Source: Anaeramoeba ignava
Taxonomy: Eukaryota > Metamonada > Anaeramoebidae
Reading direction: 5' to 3'
Assembly: GCA_028826165.1 (NCBI GenBank)
Contig: JAPDFW010000059.1
Location: forward strand, 819,001-883,000
Length of the DNA stretch: 64,000 nt
In this document: piece by piece, positions 48,298 to 61,389 of the stretch
Numbering within the stretch: the first letter of the stretch is position 1
How the letters are laid out: each line of letters opens with the position of its first letter
Made by a program: the position numbers and the translations under genes
Notes under the pieces: generated by a model
Database searches by the model: none
What the model saw: the letters and a program-made list of their open reading frames with translations, nothing else
What the model was told of the DNA's origin: nothing

Positions 48298-51200
48298 ATG
48301 ACATCTCCTCAAAAAAAATTTACAAATCCAAATTTATCAACAATTTCTCGACCAAAAAATCCACAAATTGTTCAATTACCACCAAAATTACCACCAAAAC
48401 CTCAACCAGAATTATTTCGAAATTCTCGTTCAAATATCCATTTTCAGCATTTCAATCAAAAACAATTTCGCAAAAGACCTGAACAAAAATCATTTAAAGT
48501 AAAATTTTTTATTATTATGAATATATTTAACGATTTTTAAAATTTTTTTTTAAATATTTTTTCTTCTTTTTTTTTTTAAAAAATTAAAAAGAATTTCAAT
48601 AAACCAATTAGAAAAGAAATTGTAATGCCAGAAAAACCTCCAGTAGATTATGAGAAAAATCCTCATTTACGTAAATTATTTGACTTTTATAAACAAGAGA
48701 AATGAAATTTTCAATTAAATTTTTTAATCAAATTTTTCCTATTTAAATTTTTCAATTAAAAGTTTTAAATAATGACGAACAAGAAGATAGATCATTTTGG
48801 TTTGCAAAATTAATGGAAAATAATCCAGAAATTCGTAATTTACATGAAAGAGTTTATCCAATTGAAAGAGCTTTTACGTAATAAAATAACTACTTAATAA
48901 ATTCAAAAATAAATATTTATATTTATAATATTTATATTTATATTTATATTTATATTTTATAATATTTATATTTATATTTATATTTATATTATTTGTATTT
49001 ATATTATTTATATTTATATTTTAAATATTTATATTTATATTTATATTTATATTTTAAATATTCATAATTATGATTGTGGATTATTTTTCTTTTTTAGTTT
49101 TACTAAAACTTATGATCTTGGATTTAATGATCTTTTTGAAAAAATTACAGATGATGATATTTATCAGATTATTTTACAGCATTTATCTTGTCTTGGCTTT
49201 CGAAAAACTAAAGAAACATTAGAAAAAGAAGCAAATATTAAATGTAAAAAAAATTTGAATTAAAAAATTTGAATTAAAAAATTTGAATTAAAAAATTTGA
49301 ATTAAAAAATTTGAATTTTTCTTTTTTAGTTGAGGATAAACATTTTAAAGAAAGTTATCTTCTTTCTATTCTTCGGAAATCAGTTAAAGAAATTGATAAA
49401 GTATTTGATATTGCTTTAGAAGAAAGAGAAGTAGCAATTCCTCGAACATCAAATGTTGAATCAGATTTACAAAATGAACAAGAAAATCAACGAAAAGAAA
49501 AAACCAAAATTATTGATGAAAATGCAGATCGTTCACAAGAATTAATTCAATATTTAGTTGATTTAGGGTTTATTATTTTATTATAATTTATTTTACTTAA
49601 TTTCTTATAGATAAAAAAATTTATAAAAAAAATATAAAAGTTATGAAGATGAAGAAGAAGATATTGAAGATGATATCCCAATTTGGAAAGAACCTCCAAA
49701 TTCAGATCAAAATATTCTTTTTATGGAAGGACCTAAAAAAGGTTAAAACAAAAAGAAAAAAAGAAAAAAGAAAAAAAGAAAAATTTTTTAATCAAATTTC
49801 TTTCAAAATGAATTGTTTTTTTTTTCAAATAGAAATTAAAGCAGCAACACTTAATAAATTAGTTGAAAAACTTACATCAGAACAATCGGATGGAGTTAAA
49901 ACTGATACATTTTTAATGACATTCCCTTCATTTACAACACCAAAACGTTTATTTTATAAATTAGTTCAAAGGTACTTTTTAAAAATTAAAATTAAAATTC
50001 ATTTATAAAACAAAATTAAAATTAAAATCAAAATTAAAATTAAAATTAAAATTAAAATTAAAATTAAAATTTATTTATAAAATTAAAATTAAAATTCATT
50101 TATAAAATTAAAATTAAAAAAGATTTCATGTTCCAAGAGCAAAATCTTTAAATGAAGAAGAATATCTACAAATGAAGAAAACAATACAATTAAAAGTTGT
50201 AAATGTAATTACAAAATGGGTTGAAAAATATTTTTCAAATTTTAACAGTCAATTAGTTCAAGAAATAAAAGATTTTATTGATGAAACTTTGGAAAATGAA
50301 GATCGAAAACTAGCAGAAAAACTAAGAGCAGTTATAACAAAGAAAATTGGAGGAATTGGATCAAAAAAAATAGTTTATGAACCACCAAATATTCCTGATC
50401 CAATTGTTCCCAAAAATATTTTTTCACCAACATTATCTATTTTTGATGTTGATGAAGAAGAAATTGCGAGACAGATGACTCTTATTGATTTTCAATTATA
50501 CACAAAAATTGAGGTTAAAATTAAATTTAAAATTCAAAATTATAAAATTTAAAATTAAAATTATAAAATTAAAATTCATTTATAAAAATTATATTTATAA
50601 AATTAAAATTAAAATTCATTTATAAAATTCATTTATAAAATTAAAATTCATTTATAAAATTATAAAATTTAAAATTATAAAATTTAAAATTAAAATTAAA
50701 ATTAAAATTCATTTATAAAAATTATATTTATTAAATTTAAAATTAAAATTAAAATTCAAAATTAAAATTAAAATTAAAATTCATTTATAAAAATTATATT
50801 TATAAAATTAAAATTATAATTAAAATTATATTTATAAAATTTAAAATAGCCAACAGAATTACTAAATCAATCATGGAATAAATCAAAATACAAACATAAA
50901 GCACCTAATGTATTAGCATTTATACAAAGATTTAATGATGTTTCACTTTGGGTTGCAACAAGTGTTGTTCGACAAGATTCATTAAAATCACGAATGGGAG
51001 TGATTGTGAAATTTATTAAAATTGCATATCATTGCAAAACATTACATAATTTTAATACTACAATGGGAATTTATGCAGGATTAAATTCAACACCTATTTA
51101 TAGATTAAAAACCACATGGGAAAGTATAAAAGAAAGAAGAATAGTTGACATGTATTTAGAAATTGAAGAAGAGATGTCAGCAAAATCATCATATAAAAAT

Positions 51201-51524
51201 TATCGAGATTCTTTGAAAAAAGTGAATCCACCTTGTATTCCTTATTTGGGGATTCATTTAACTGATTTAACTTTTATTGAAGAAGGGAATCCTGATTATA
51301 TTGGAAAGTTGATTCATTTTGCAAAGAAAAAACTTATTTATGAAGCTATTGTTGAAATTCAACAATATCAACAAAAAGGTTATGATCTTCAACCTGTTTA
51401 CCAAATACAACAATTGTTATTGAATTTAAAAATGATTAGTGAACAAGAATTATATGCAAAATCTTTGGAAATTGAACCCAGAAATTTTGTAATTCCATCA
51501 GGACCATCACAACATAATGATTGA
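48298..51524 (+). CDS. LisH-RasGEF, Ras guanine nucleotide exchange factor
   Basis: Nine exons: 48298-48498, 48592-48670, 48763-48877, 49098-49243, 49330-49567, 49641-49741, 49833-49971, 50123-50513 and 50850-51524; total 2085 nt, 694 residues, in phase throughout. The N-terminus is Pro/Asn-rich. A LisH-like motif (DIYQIILQHLSCLGFRKTKE) lies in exon 4. The RasGEF N-domain spans exons 7-8 (ATLNKLVEKLTSEQ, TFLMTFPSFTTPKRLFYKLV). The CDC25 catalytic domain spans exons 8-9 (EIARQMTLIDFQLYTKI, NVLAFIQRFNDVSLWVATSV, FIKIAYHCKTLHNFNTTM, PCIPYLGIHLTDLTFIEEGN). It would load Ras-type GTPases with GTP. LisH with RasGEF is known in amoebozoan GEFs. The exon 2 donor (GTAAAT, 48671) is the least certain join. 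Confidence 0.88.
49972..50122 (+). repeat. AAAATT/CATTTATAA repeat in RasGEF intron 7
   Basis: A 151-nt intron of AAAATTAAAATT with CATTTATAAAA interruptions, AG-free until the acceptor. Confidence 0.75.
50514..50849 (+). repeat. AAAATT/CATTTATAA repeat in RasGEF intron 8
   Basis: A 336-nt intron of the same family as intron 7 and as the second DOCK intron. It splits the CDC25 domain between LYTKIE and PTELLNQSW. Confidence 0.82.
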
Positions 51525-51840
51525 TAGTTATTTTTTATTACAAGAAATTTTATAGATTGAATAAATTTAAAATTCAATTCAAAATTCAATTCAAAATTCA
51601 ATTAAATTCAAAATTCAAAATAAATATTAAATACTATTTCAAATTGAAAAATTTGGAATTATTTTCTCTTCAATTTCAATTCCAAAAAAAAAATGTTTTC
51701 TTTTTAAAAAAAGTTTCAATTTTGTTTTATTTTTTTTTTTTAAATAAATTTTTCTTTAATAAAAAAAAAATCATTTTTTTATTTTTACTTTTTATTATAA
51801 TTTCTTTAAAAAGAAAAGAAGAAAAAAAAATATATTTCAA
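51525..51840. other. AT-rich spacer before the DOCK gene
   Basis: CAAAATTCAATT units, then T- and A-runs. The DOCK ATG at 51841 follows AAATATATTTCAA. No gene is visible. Confidence 0.4.
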
Positions 51841-54800
51841 ATGAGTCTTTCACGTTCGACATCAAGAGAAAAAAAAATGAGTAAAGGAAATTCAAAGAAA
51901 GAAATAAAAGAAACAAAAGAAACAAATGAAACAGAAGAAAATAATGAAACAGAAGAAATAAATGAAAAAAATAAAATAACAAGAAATTATTATACTTTAA
52001 AACGTTCAGAAATTGTGAAAAAAGATTCATTTTCTTCAATGTTAAGAATTCCTCGTGATGATTTAAGTGTTGATATTAGAGATAGGGAATTAAGGGTTTT
52101 AACAAATTTAACGGAAGTAAATTTAAAAAATAATTTCAAAAATAATTTAAAAAATAATTCAATATTCAATTTCAAAAATAATTCAATATTTAATTCAATT
52201 CAATTCATATTCAATTCAATATTCAATTCAATTCAATTCAATATTCAATTCATATTCAATTTAATTCAATTCAATATTCAATTTAATTCAATTCAATATT
52301 CAATTCAATATTTAATTTATATTTAATATTCAATTCAATTTATATTTAATTCAATATTCAATATTCAATTCAATTCAATATTTAATATTCAATTCAATAT
52401 TTAATTTATATTTAATTTATATTTAATTCAATATTCAACTTTCAATTTAATTCAATTTAATTCAATTTAATTTAATTCAATTTAATTCAATTCAATTCAA
52501 TATTCAATATTCAATTCAATATTCAATATTCAATTCAATTCAATATTCAATTCAATATTCAATTTATTTTATAAATAATTCAAAAAAATAATAATCTAGA
52601 AAGAAGATTTGCAAAAACTTCCATTATTCATTCAAGATCGTTACAAAGCTTTTTTTGATAGTTGGGTTTTTGTCCAAAGAAAATATCGAACATATCAGAA
52701 AAAAAAAGAGGTTCCAATAATTGAAAGAAAATTTCCAGAACAAAAATTCGAAGTTGATCACGAACTTTTAAAAGATAAAAAATATAAATCAATACAAGAA
52801 GTACGATTTGAAGATGGAGTTCCAATAAACAAAGAGGAAAAACCGATTAAACTAACGGAAGAAGATTTTGAATATGAATTTATAAAATCATCCGATTCTC
52901 AAAAATCACATCTTTTAAATGTAGAAAAAAGATCAAAGCATTATGTCAATATATTTGAGTCATTTTCCAATATTGATATTCGACCTGTTGTTGGCGATCC
53001 ACGTTCACCTTCAATTGCTTTCCGTGATTTATATGTGAATCAATTATTTGTCCATCCGATCTCGCTTGAGTTTGCTATTCCTGAAGAAATTGAACCTTTT
53101 TTTTGTACTTTAGCTTTATATGATTTGGCAACTCAATCAAAATTATCAGAAGATTTTCATTTTGAGTTGAATAAACCCAATTTACAGAAAATGACTTATT
53201 ATGATAAGAATTATGATAAAACAACAATTGTAAAGAATGCGATATTTTCATTTCCTAATCCGTCCAAGGAACTTGTTTTTATATTAAGAATAGATCAAGT
53301 TTTGAAAGGAAGTTATGACGATACGATTGATCCTTATTTAAAGGGAGTAAATGAAAATTCATTTATAAAACCAATTTTAAAATCAAAATTAAAATTATTT
53401 ATAAAATCAATTTTAAAATCAAAATTCATTTATAAAATCAATTTTAAAATCAAAATTCATTTACAAAATTAAAATCAAAATTAAAATTTAAAATCAAAAT
53501 TAAAATTAAAATTAAAATTCATTTATAAAATTCATTTTAAAAATTAAAAAATTCATTTAAAATTAAATTAAAAATTAAAATTAAAATTAAAAAATTAAAA
53601 TTAAAATTAAAATTAAAATTAAAAATTCATTTATAAAATTAAATTTTAAAATTAAATTTAAAATTAAAATTAAAATTAAAATTAAAATTCATTTATAAAA
53701 TCAAAATTAAAATTAAAATTAAAATCAATTTTAAAATTAAAATTCATTTATAAAATTAAAATTCATTTATAAAATTAAAATTAAAATTAAAATTTAAAAT
53801 TAAAATTAAAATTAAAATTAAAATTAAAATTAAAATTAAAATCAAAATCAAAATTAAAATTAAAATTAAAATTAAAATTAAAATTAAAATTAAAATTAAA
53901 ATTAAAATTAAAATTAAAATTAAAAATAAAATTCATTTATAAAATTAAAATTCATTTATAAAATTTAAATTTAAAAAGAAATCAATAAGCACAAGAAAAC
54001 TCCAAACTCTCCAAAAAACATACCCAGAAATATTCGCCAATTTCGGGGAATATAGACAAGCATTTGCATGGTCATTTGCACCACTATTCAAAATGAACGC
54101 ATTATCCAACCAAATAGTGGATCTTTTTGGGGAAAAAGAAGATTTCCAATTCACATCATTATACAAAACAAAAGAATTAATAACGGACGAAAAAATATTC
54201 AATTTCATATTGAACGAAGCAGGGGGATCTGGAAAGAAAAAAACAATACCAGGAAGCATGAAGATGCGAGTGGCGCGATTAGAGAAGAATTCGGAGATGA
54301 TCAAAGACAAGTTGTGTTTGGATCCATCATTATATCCTGTTGCGCTAAGCGAGGAATTTATGGGGGATATGGACGGGAACGTTTGGGTCGACTCAAAATT
54401 ATCAACAACATTGAACCGCGACAGCGTGAGTATACTTGAGATCCAGAACTTTGCTGATATGGCGAAGCAGGAACCAAAGCTGTCATATGTCAACAACCTT
54501 TATATTTATCCAACACAATTGATGACAACTGTCAAGAAAACATATGTGATTAAAATTCAACTTATGGAAGATGACAGCAATTTAAACGGCTCTGGAATGT
54601 CTCATTTCTACGGAGTAATCCGCCAGAAGAAATTTGTCAATTTCCGTTATACAAAAGCGAATTTCCAAAAAAAAGCGCCGAAATTTCACGACGAAATAAA
54701 GCTTCTGTTGCCGCAGGATATCACCGAAAAACACCATCTTTTGTTTACCTATTACCACGCGCATTGCAAGGAAAAGAAACCGAAGAAAATTGCGGATGTG

Positions 54801-57800
54801 ATTGGATACTCTGTGCTGCCGTTATTCGATCCGAATTTAGTGATCGAAAGAGAGATCAAAATTCCCATTTTGAAAGAGCTTCCGAATGAGCATTATTTGG
54901 AGGCGATCCAGGAAAGCGGCGAGAAAATGAAGCAGTATTTGGACCTGAGATTGCGTGCTGTGAGCTCGTTGTATCCGCAAGATGGGGATATAATGGGTCT
55001 TTTGTATTATTTTGGCAAGAAAGGAAACGAGGCGCATCAGAAATTAATGCATGCGCTTGAAAGATTGAGGACAACAAGAGTAGCAAACGAGGAGATGTTC
55101 CATTATTTCCCGACAATATTCAGCATTGTTTCGCAGCTGATGTGCGGGTTTGGAGTGTCTGAAAAGGATGAGAAAAAAACGGAAAAAACAGAAAAAACGG
55201 AAAAAACGGAAAAAACGGAAAATATAACAACAAAAAAGGATTCCTTCCAGGAACAGTCGCGACCAGCAATGGTGCGTATTGCGGCTTTTCCATGCATTCG
55301 CAAGCGTAGCGTTTGCGATCCAAAATGATCAGAAACATGTGGATAATCTGAAGATTTATATCGAGCATCTTTTTAAGAATCCGACAGATTATTCGGATCT
55401 TTTTGCGCATGTAGCCGAATTGTGGCGCGCGGAGATCGACAAGCTGAACATGGAGACTACGGTGGAGTCTTCTGGGAGTCCTTTTGTGAATCCGGCGTGG
55501 TTTTTCTACGAAGTAGTGATAAAATCCGCGATACTTTTTTTGGAAGAAAAGGATCTGTTGCGACATGATTCGCGGAAAAAATACAAAGCGTTATCGCGGG
55601 AGTTTCTGAAAAACATCAGAGGACTTGTTCAGGGAGTGCAGACACAAGTTCTGCGACGGATGTCAACGGGGCTGACAGTTGCCAAGAGACTGAACCGAGC
55701 AACTGCGCTGTTTCTGAAGGATCTACTCCACATTTACAACATTGAAGAGGTTTTCGAGCTTATGCAGAAATATATCCGCGGATTTAGCGGAAACGAGGAT
55801 GCGGGGTCGCGCGCAACGTTCAAGCTGGATTTCCTGCAGATTGTTCTTGAGACTGAGCATTATTTCGCACTCAATATCCCAGTGTGCATCCCCTTTGAAA
55901 CAAGTACAACCAATATGGCGGTTATTTTGTCCGAAAGACATTTTCTTGTCGGACTTCTTTTGCGCGAGATTTTCACCATCATAGCGAGTTCTCACGGCGA
56001 GGATGTTGCGCAGACAAGCGCGATCTCTCTGCTGCGGGATGTTCTCCACAAGCACGAGACGGATCCGCGGCTGCAGGAAAAGAACGCGATGGGGAGAATC
56101 GGGGCACTTTATCTTCTTCTTGTTGTGTTTTTTATCGACAACATCGCGGTCTGCAACAACATGTCACAAGACTCCCAACGGAACCTTCTTGTGTCGCTTG
56201 TGTTTGTTCTTCGTTATATCGACTCGGGATATTTTCTGGACTGGTGGGGACATGAAAATATGCGGCGCCGACTTGTTTTTTTCGATCTTCTGCGTTTGTG
56301 CATCACCGTGTTTGAATATCCCGGTCTGAAGCAACTTCGGACGCTCTCAGAAAAGCGTCTGCAAGAATCACCAACAATGCGTACCGCTGAGCTGGAGGAT
56401 GTTAAGGAGCGTCTTGAGCAGCGATACGCAAACAGCGCAATAATGTCTTTTCGGGATCGCACTCCGACAGACTCTCCAACTCGCCGTTTTAGCTCGTTCA
56501 AGAAAACAACGCCGAAACAGGACGTGTGGTCTGACGACGAGACAAGTCCGCAATCCAAAAACACGCCGCGAAAACTATTCATGACATACACACTCTCCAA
56601 CCGTCCTGTTGTGGGCGACAACACCCAAATGGAGGCCAACTTATCGGTCCAGGTTTCGCTCACAATCCTCAACATCATCGAGACACTCATGGTCAATCTC
56701 CATTCGCGTCTTTCTGCAGACGATGCGGTCCAAGACTCCTCCGTTCTCAAAAACCTTTTTTTAACAATGATCAAGTTGTTCGAAACAAACCAGTCCGACA
56801 CCGTCGTCCTTGCGCTCTTCGCTTCTGCAAGGCTCTTTGTCCGTCTCTACCGCGATTCCGTCTTCGCGCAGAATAACTCCCTTCTCCAAACCCTGTTTCA
56901 CAAGACATTTGCGAAGACCATATCGCCGAGTAAGAGCGTCCGTTGTCGCGCGAATGCATTTGCGTTTCTTTTGATCAAAACAAATTTCAAACATTCAAGA
57001 AACATTTCCAAAAGCGAAATCAACTCAATCATTGCGCTGTCAAAACTTGTTGGTGATCCCGCAAAATTCCAGGATGATCTCTCAATACGATCCGCGTTTC
57101 TTATCATGCAACAATACGCATCAAAAGAGAAACTCGGAAAAGGCCAGTTCAATCTCCTTGTGAAAAAACACTCTGAGGAACTGACAAGCATTCTTCGCGA
57201 CGGAGCCAAACTCGCAAAATGCCAACACGATCCCGAAATGACAGCCGAACTTTATCTCAAAATTGCCGACGGTTATAAAAAAGCGCCTGACTTACGGTTG
57301 ACGTGGTTGGAGTCTCTCAAAAACTTCAACACAAAACACGAGAACAACATGGAGGCGTTTGTCAACGGGATTCACATGTGCGCGCTTGTTGGCGAGTATC
57401 TTCGCACAACGCGGCCTGAATGTGATTGGATCGCGCAGGGCGCACTTACTTTCGAAAACATCGCCCGATCCTGCGCAGAAGAGCTCTTTCCACGGGACGT
57501 AGTCGACATACAACGTCTCGCTCACTCACCGAGCTTCACCACAAGATGGCTCGAACTTCTCCTCGTCTCCATATCCGATCTCGCCAATCGCTCGGGTTTC
57601 TATGAGGCAAAATTTAGGACAGATAAGCTCGTCATGCAAATTTATGAACAGCGTCTCGACTGGAATTCTCTCGCTTCTTTGCATTCGGATCTCCAGAAAG
57701 TTTTCCAAAACCTCGCTGCCGAGTCCGCAAATAACATCCAAAACCGCGGATTTGGTGCTTTTTATCGAGTTGCTTTTTATGGAGATTTTTTCGCCGATCT

Positions 57801-58569
57801 TGATCCAAATCAGTTCATTTATCGCGAACCAGATTTTACCCATTTATTCACACTTGCCGAGAAACTAACCAAACAATACGAGCGCAGTTTCGGCACAGGC
57901 AACGTTGAGATTATCCAGAAGTCCCAAGATGTGGATCCAAAAAAACTCCAGCCAAACCGCGCGTATCTGCAAATCACCTCAGTTGAGCCTTATTTCTCAG
58001 ACGAAGAAAACATCCCGCGTGTCTCACGTTTCCAGCGCTCGTTCAATCTTTCCAAGTTCTTCTTCGAGACGCCATTCACAAAGTCAGGCAAGCCACACGG
58101 GAACATCAACGAGCAGTATCTGACAAAAACAATCCTTTCATGCAGAGGCACATTTCCTTATCTTATCAAAAGATTGCCCATCATTAACAAGAAGCAATCC
58201 ACACTTTCTCCCATTCAAACATCAACTGACAACATGAAGAAGAAGAACATCCAGATACAGTCTATTCTAGACTCCTCGCTCAAGAATATAAACGAACTCC
58301 AGTCACTTCTTAATGGAACTTGTCTTGCGTCCGTTAATGTCGGTCCAGCTGAAATTGCTAAGGTTTTTCTTACTAATCCTCGTGATTTTCCCTCAGATGA
58401 TGTCAAAATGTTGATCTCGGAATTCCGTCTTTTTTTCCTTAATCTTAATCTTCTTCTTAAGGAACATGAAAGGCTTGCTAATGATGATGCTCGCCCTTTT
58501 CATGAAGCTGTTGTTAATGGTTTTGATAAGCTCAAAGCACAAGTTGAACCCTTTTTGGATTTCTTTTAA
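51841..58569 (+). CDS. DOCK (zizimin-type) Rho-family GEF
   Basis: Exons 51841-52116, 52600-53346 and 53979-58569. The first ~90 residues are charged low complexity. Exon 2 and the start of exon 3 carry zizimin-like N-terminal sequence (FESFSNIDIRPVVGDPRSP). DHR-1, a C2-like lipid-binding domain, is clear at about 54480-54900 (NNLYIYPTQLM, KFHDEIKLLLPQDI, KHHLLFTYYHAHC). DHR-2, the catalytic GEF domain, fills the C-terminus (FYRVAFYGDFFADLDPNQFI, ERSFGTGNVEIIQKSQDVDP, AYLQITSVEPYFSDE, FETPFTKSGKPHGNINEQYL), including VNVGPAEIAKVF at the nucleotide-sensor helix. DHR-2 acts on Rac or Cdc42. The frame changes once (one extra base) somewhere in 55250-55328, after an EKTEKTEKTE linker. Corrected length is about 1870 residues. 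Most of exon 3 is far GC-richer than the rest of the window. Confidence 0.9.
52117..52599 (+). repeat. CAATTC/CAATATT repeat in DOCK intron 1
   Basis: A 483-nt intron, mostly ATTCAATTCAATATTCAATT units. Donor GTAAATTT and acceptor TAATCTAG join LTNLTE to KEDLQKLPLF. The body is AG-free on the sense strand. Confidence 0.85.
53347..53978 (+). repeat. AAAATT repeat in DOCK intron 2
   Basis: A 632-nt intron of AAAATT units with CATTTATAAAATT interruptions. The donor GTAAATGAAA follows DPYLKG and the acceptor TTTAAAAAG precedes KSISTRKLQTLQKTYPEIF. The body is AG-free. Confidence 0.85.
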
Positions 58570-59225
58570 TTCTCTTGTTTTCCTACTTGTTTTTCTTTAA
58601 TCAACTTCTTTTCTTTTTCTTTAATCAACTTCTTTCTTTTTCTTTCTTTTTTTTTTAAATGTTTTCTTTTCAATCAATTTAAAATTAAAATCAAAATTAA
58701 AATTAAAATTAAAATCAAAATCAAAATTAAAATCAAAATTAAAATTAAAATCAAAATCAAAATTAAAATCAAAATCAAAATTAAAATCAAAATCAAAATC
58801 AAAATCAAAATCAAAATCAAAATTAAAATCAAAATTAAAATTAAAATTAAAATTAAAATTAAAATCAAAATTAAAATTAAAATTAAAATTAAAATCAAAA
58901 TCAAAATTAAAATTAAAATTTAAAATTAAAATTAAAATTAAAATTAAAATTAAAATCAAAATCAAAATCAAAAATTTAAAAAAAATTAAAATCAATTAAA
59001 ATTAAAATTAAAATTTAAAAAATCAAAATTAAAATCAAAATTATAAAATTAAAATCAAAATTAAAATTAAAATCAAAATTAAAATTAAAATTAAAATCTA
59101 AATTAAAATCAAAATTAAAATTAAAATCAAAATCAAAATTAAAATTAAAATCAAAATCAAAATTAAAATTAAAATCAAAATTAAAATTAAAATTAAAATT
59201 AAAATCAAAATTATAAAGTGGAATG
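58570..59225. repeat. Intergenic AAAATC/AAAATT tract
   Basis: After a CTTTTTCTTT stretch, about 58675-59215 is an AAAATTAAAATC hexamer array between the DOCK and eIF4E genes. Open frames of ILILIL or NFDFDF type on the minus strand are repeat read-through. Confidence 0.85.
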
Positions 59226-59338
59226 AAAATTTTTTAAATTTTTTAATTTTTCATTTTTTCATTTTTTCATTTTTTCATTTTTCATTTTTCATTTTTATTT
59301 GTTTATTTGTTTATTTTTTCTGTATTTATTGTTTTTAA
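59226..59338 (+). promoter_or_regulatory. CATTTTT leader of the eIF4E gene
   Basis: Six or more TTTTTTCATT/TTTTCATT units from about 59243 to 59295, then a TTATTTGTTTAT tract and the ATG at 59339. This is the cleanest example of the shared leader in the window. Confidence 0.5.
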
Positions 59339-61389
59339 ATGCAAAAAAAAATAGATTCACAAAAAAATTCTTTTTCACAAATAAAACCAAAACCAAAACC
59401 AAAACCAAAACCAAAACCAAAACCAAAATCAAAATCAAAATCAAAATCAAAAAAACCAAAAAGAAAACAATCAAAATTTCAACAAAAAAATGAATCAAAA
59501 TCAAGAAATAAATTCATTTCAAATCAAGAAAATCAAGAAAATCAAGAAAATAAAGAAATACAAGAAAATAAAGAAAATAAAGAAATACAAGAAAATAAAG
59601 AAATACAAGAAATTAAAGAAATTAAAGAAAATAAAGAAATTAAAGAAATTAAAGAAATACAAGAAAATAAAGAAAAACAAGAAATTAAAGAAATTAAAGA
59701 AAAACAAGAAATACAAGAAAATAAAGAAATTAAAGAAATTAAAGAAATTAAATCAAAAAATAAACTCCAAAGGAAATGGACTTTATGGGTTCATGTTCCT
59801 AAACCTCAATTAGGTGAAACAAAAGATGAATGGGATCAAAGTATTGTGGAAGTTTTTGAATTTGAAACTGTAATTTTCATTTATAATTCAATTTATATTT
59901 ATATTTATATTTAGATTTAGATTTAGATTTAGATTTAGATTTATATTTATATTTATATTTATAATTATATTTATATTTATATTTATATTTATAATTATAT
60001 TTATATTTATAATTATATTTATATTTATAATTATAATTATTTTTAGATTTATATTTATATTTATATTTATATTTATATTTAGATTTATATTTATATTTAT
60101 ATTTATATTTATATTTATATTTATATTTATATTTATATTTATATTTATATTTATATTTATATTTATATTTTATATTTATATTGATATTTATATTGATATT
60201 TATATTTATATTTATATTTATATTTATATTTATAATTTATTTATTTATTTATTTATATTTATATTTATATTTATATTATAATTATATTTATAATTATATT
60301 TATATTTATATTTATATTTATAGATTTATATTTAGATTTATATTTATTTTATATATTTATATTTATTATATTTATATTTATAATTATATTTATATTTATA
60401 TTTATATTTTTTATATTTATATTTATATTTATATTTATATTTATATTTTATATTTATATTTATATTTAAATTTATATTTTTTTATATTTAAATTTATATT
60501 TATATTTATAATTATATTTATATTTATATTTATAATTATATTTATATTTATATTATTTATATTTATATTTATATTTATATTTATATTTATATTTATATTT
60601 ATATTTATATTTATATTTATATTTATATTTATATTTATATTTATATTTATATTTATATTTTTATATTTATATTTATATTTATAATTATATTTATATTTAT
60701 ATTTATATTTATATTTATATTTATATTTATATTTATATTTATATTTATATTTATATTTATATTTATATATATATTTATATTTATATTTATTTAAATATTT
60801 ATATTTGTATTTATTTTTATATTTATTTTATTTTAGGTTGAACATTTTTGGAGAATGCTTAATCTTATTCAAATCCCAAGTCAATTAGCTCTTAATTATG
60901 ATTATTTTCTTTTTAAATCTGGTATTCAACCAAAATGGGAAGATCCTCAAAATTTAACAGGAGGAAAATGGTCTTTTTTTTTACGAAGAAAAGAATTAAG
61001 TTTAGATAATCTTTGGTTAAATACTGTAATTAATTCAATTTATTTTAATATAAAAATTTGAATTAAAATTTAATATGAAAATTAGATGCTTTCTTTAATT
61101 GGAGAACAATATGATGATCATGAGTTTATTTGTGGAGCTGCTGTAAGTAGAAGAACAACTGATAGAATTTCTCTTTGGACTAAAGATGCTGAAAAGAAAG
61201 ATAATCAAATTAGAATTGGGTTTGTTTAAATTTTTAATTAAATTTTTTAATTTCTTAATTAAATTTTAATTTAAAATATTTAGTGAAAAATTTAAGGAAA
61301 AATTAGAAATTCCAGAAAATACTAAAATTACTTTTAGTTCACATAAAACACTTCCAAATCAAGAAAAACCAATTAAATATAATGTTTAA
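59339..61389 (+). CDS. EIF4E: eIF4E cap-binding protein with Lys/Glu-rich N-terminal extension
   Basis: Exons 59339-59869, 60837-61025, 61086-61219 and 61284-61389 give 319 residues. The first ~140 residues are low complexity: a Lys-Pro/Lys-Ser run and a long run of QENKE/EIKEIK units. The cap-binding fold follows: [14 protein letters not shown] holds the first cap-stacking Trp, then [17 protein letters not shown], the [10 protein letters not shown] motif with the second Trp and Glu, [30 protein letters not shown], and [12 protein letters not shown]. It binds the mRNA 5' cap and recruits eIF4G. The core is ordinary in length; the extension is unusual. Intron 1 is a ~970-nt ATTTAT array. Confidence 0.92.
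59870..60836 (+). repeat. ATTTAT hexamer array filling eIF4E intron 1
   Basis: A 967-nt intron, almost pure TATATT/ATTTAT with some TTTAGA units near 59910-59940 and 60050-60090. It is the one clear exception to the AG-free rule for intronic repeats. It splits VFEFET from VEHFWRML. Confidence 0.88.

Noticed and set aside
56214-56801. Antisense open frames within the DOCK gene (also 54856-57843)
   Set aside because: Shadows caused by GC-rich codons on the opposite strand; no domain is recognisable, and the plus strand has clear DOCK motifs.
58621-58995. ILILIL/NFDFDF open frames on the minus strand
   Set aside because: Read-through of the AAAATC/AAAATT intergenic tract.
60181-60684. IFIFIF/YLYLYL open frame
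   Set aside because: Read-through of the ATTTAT array inside eIF4E intron 1.
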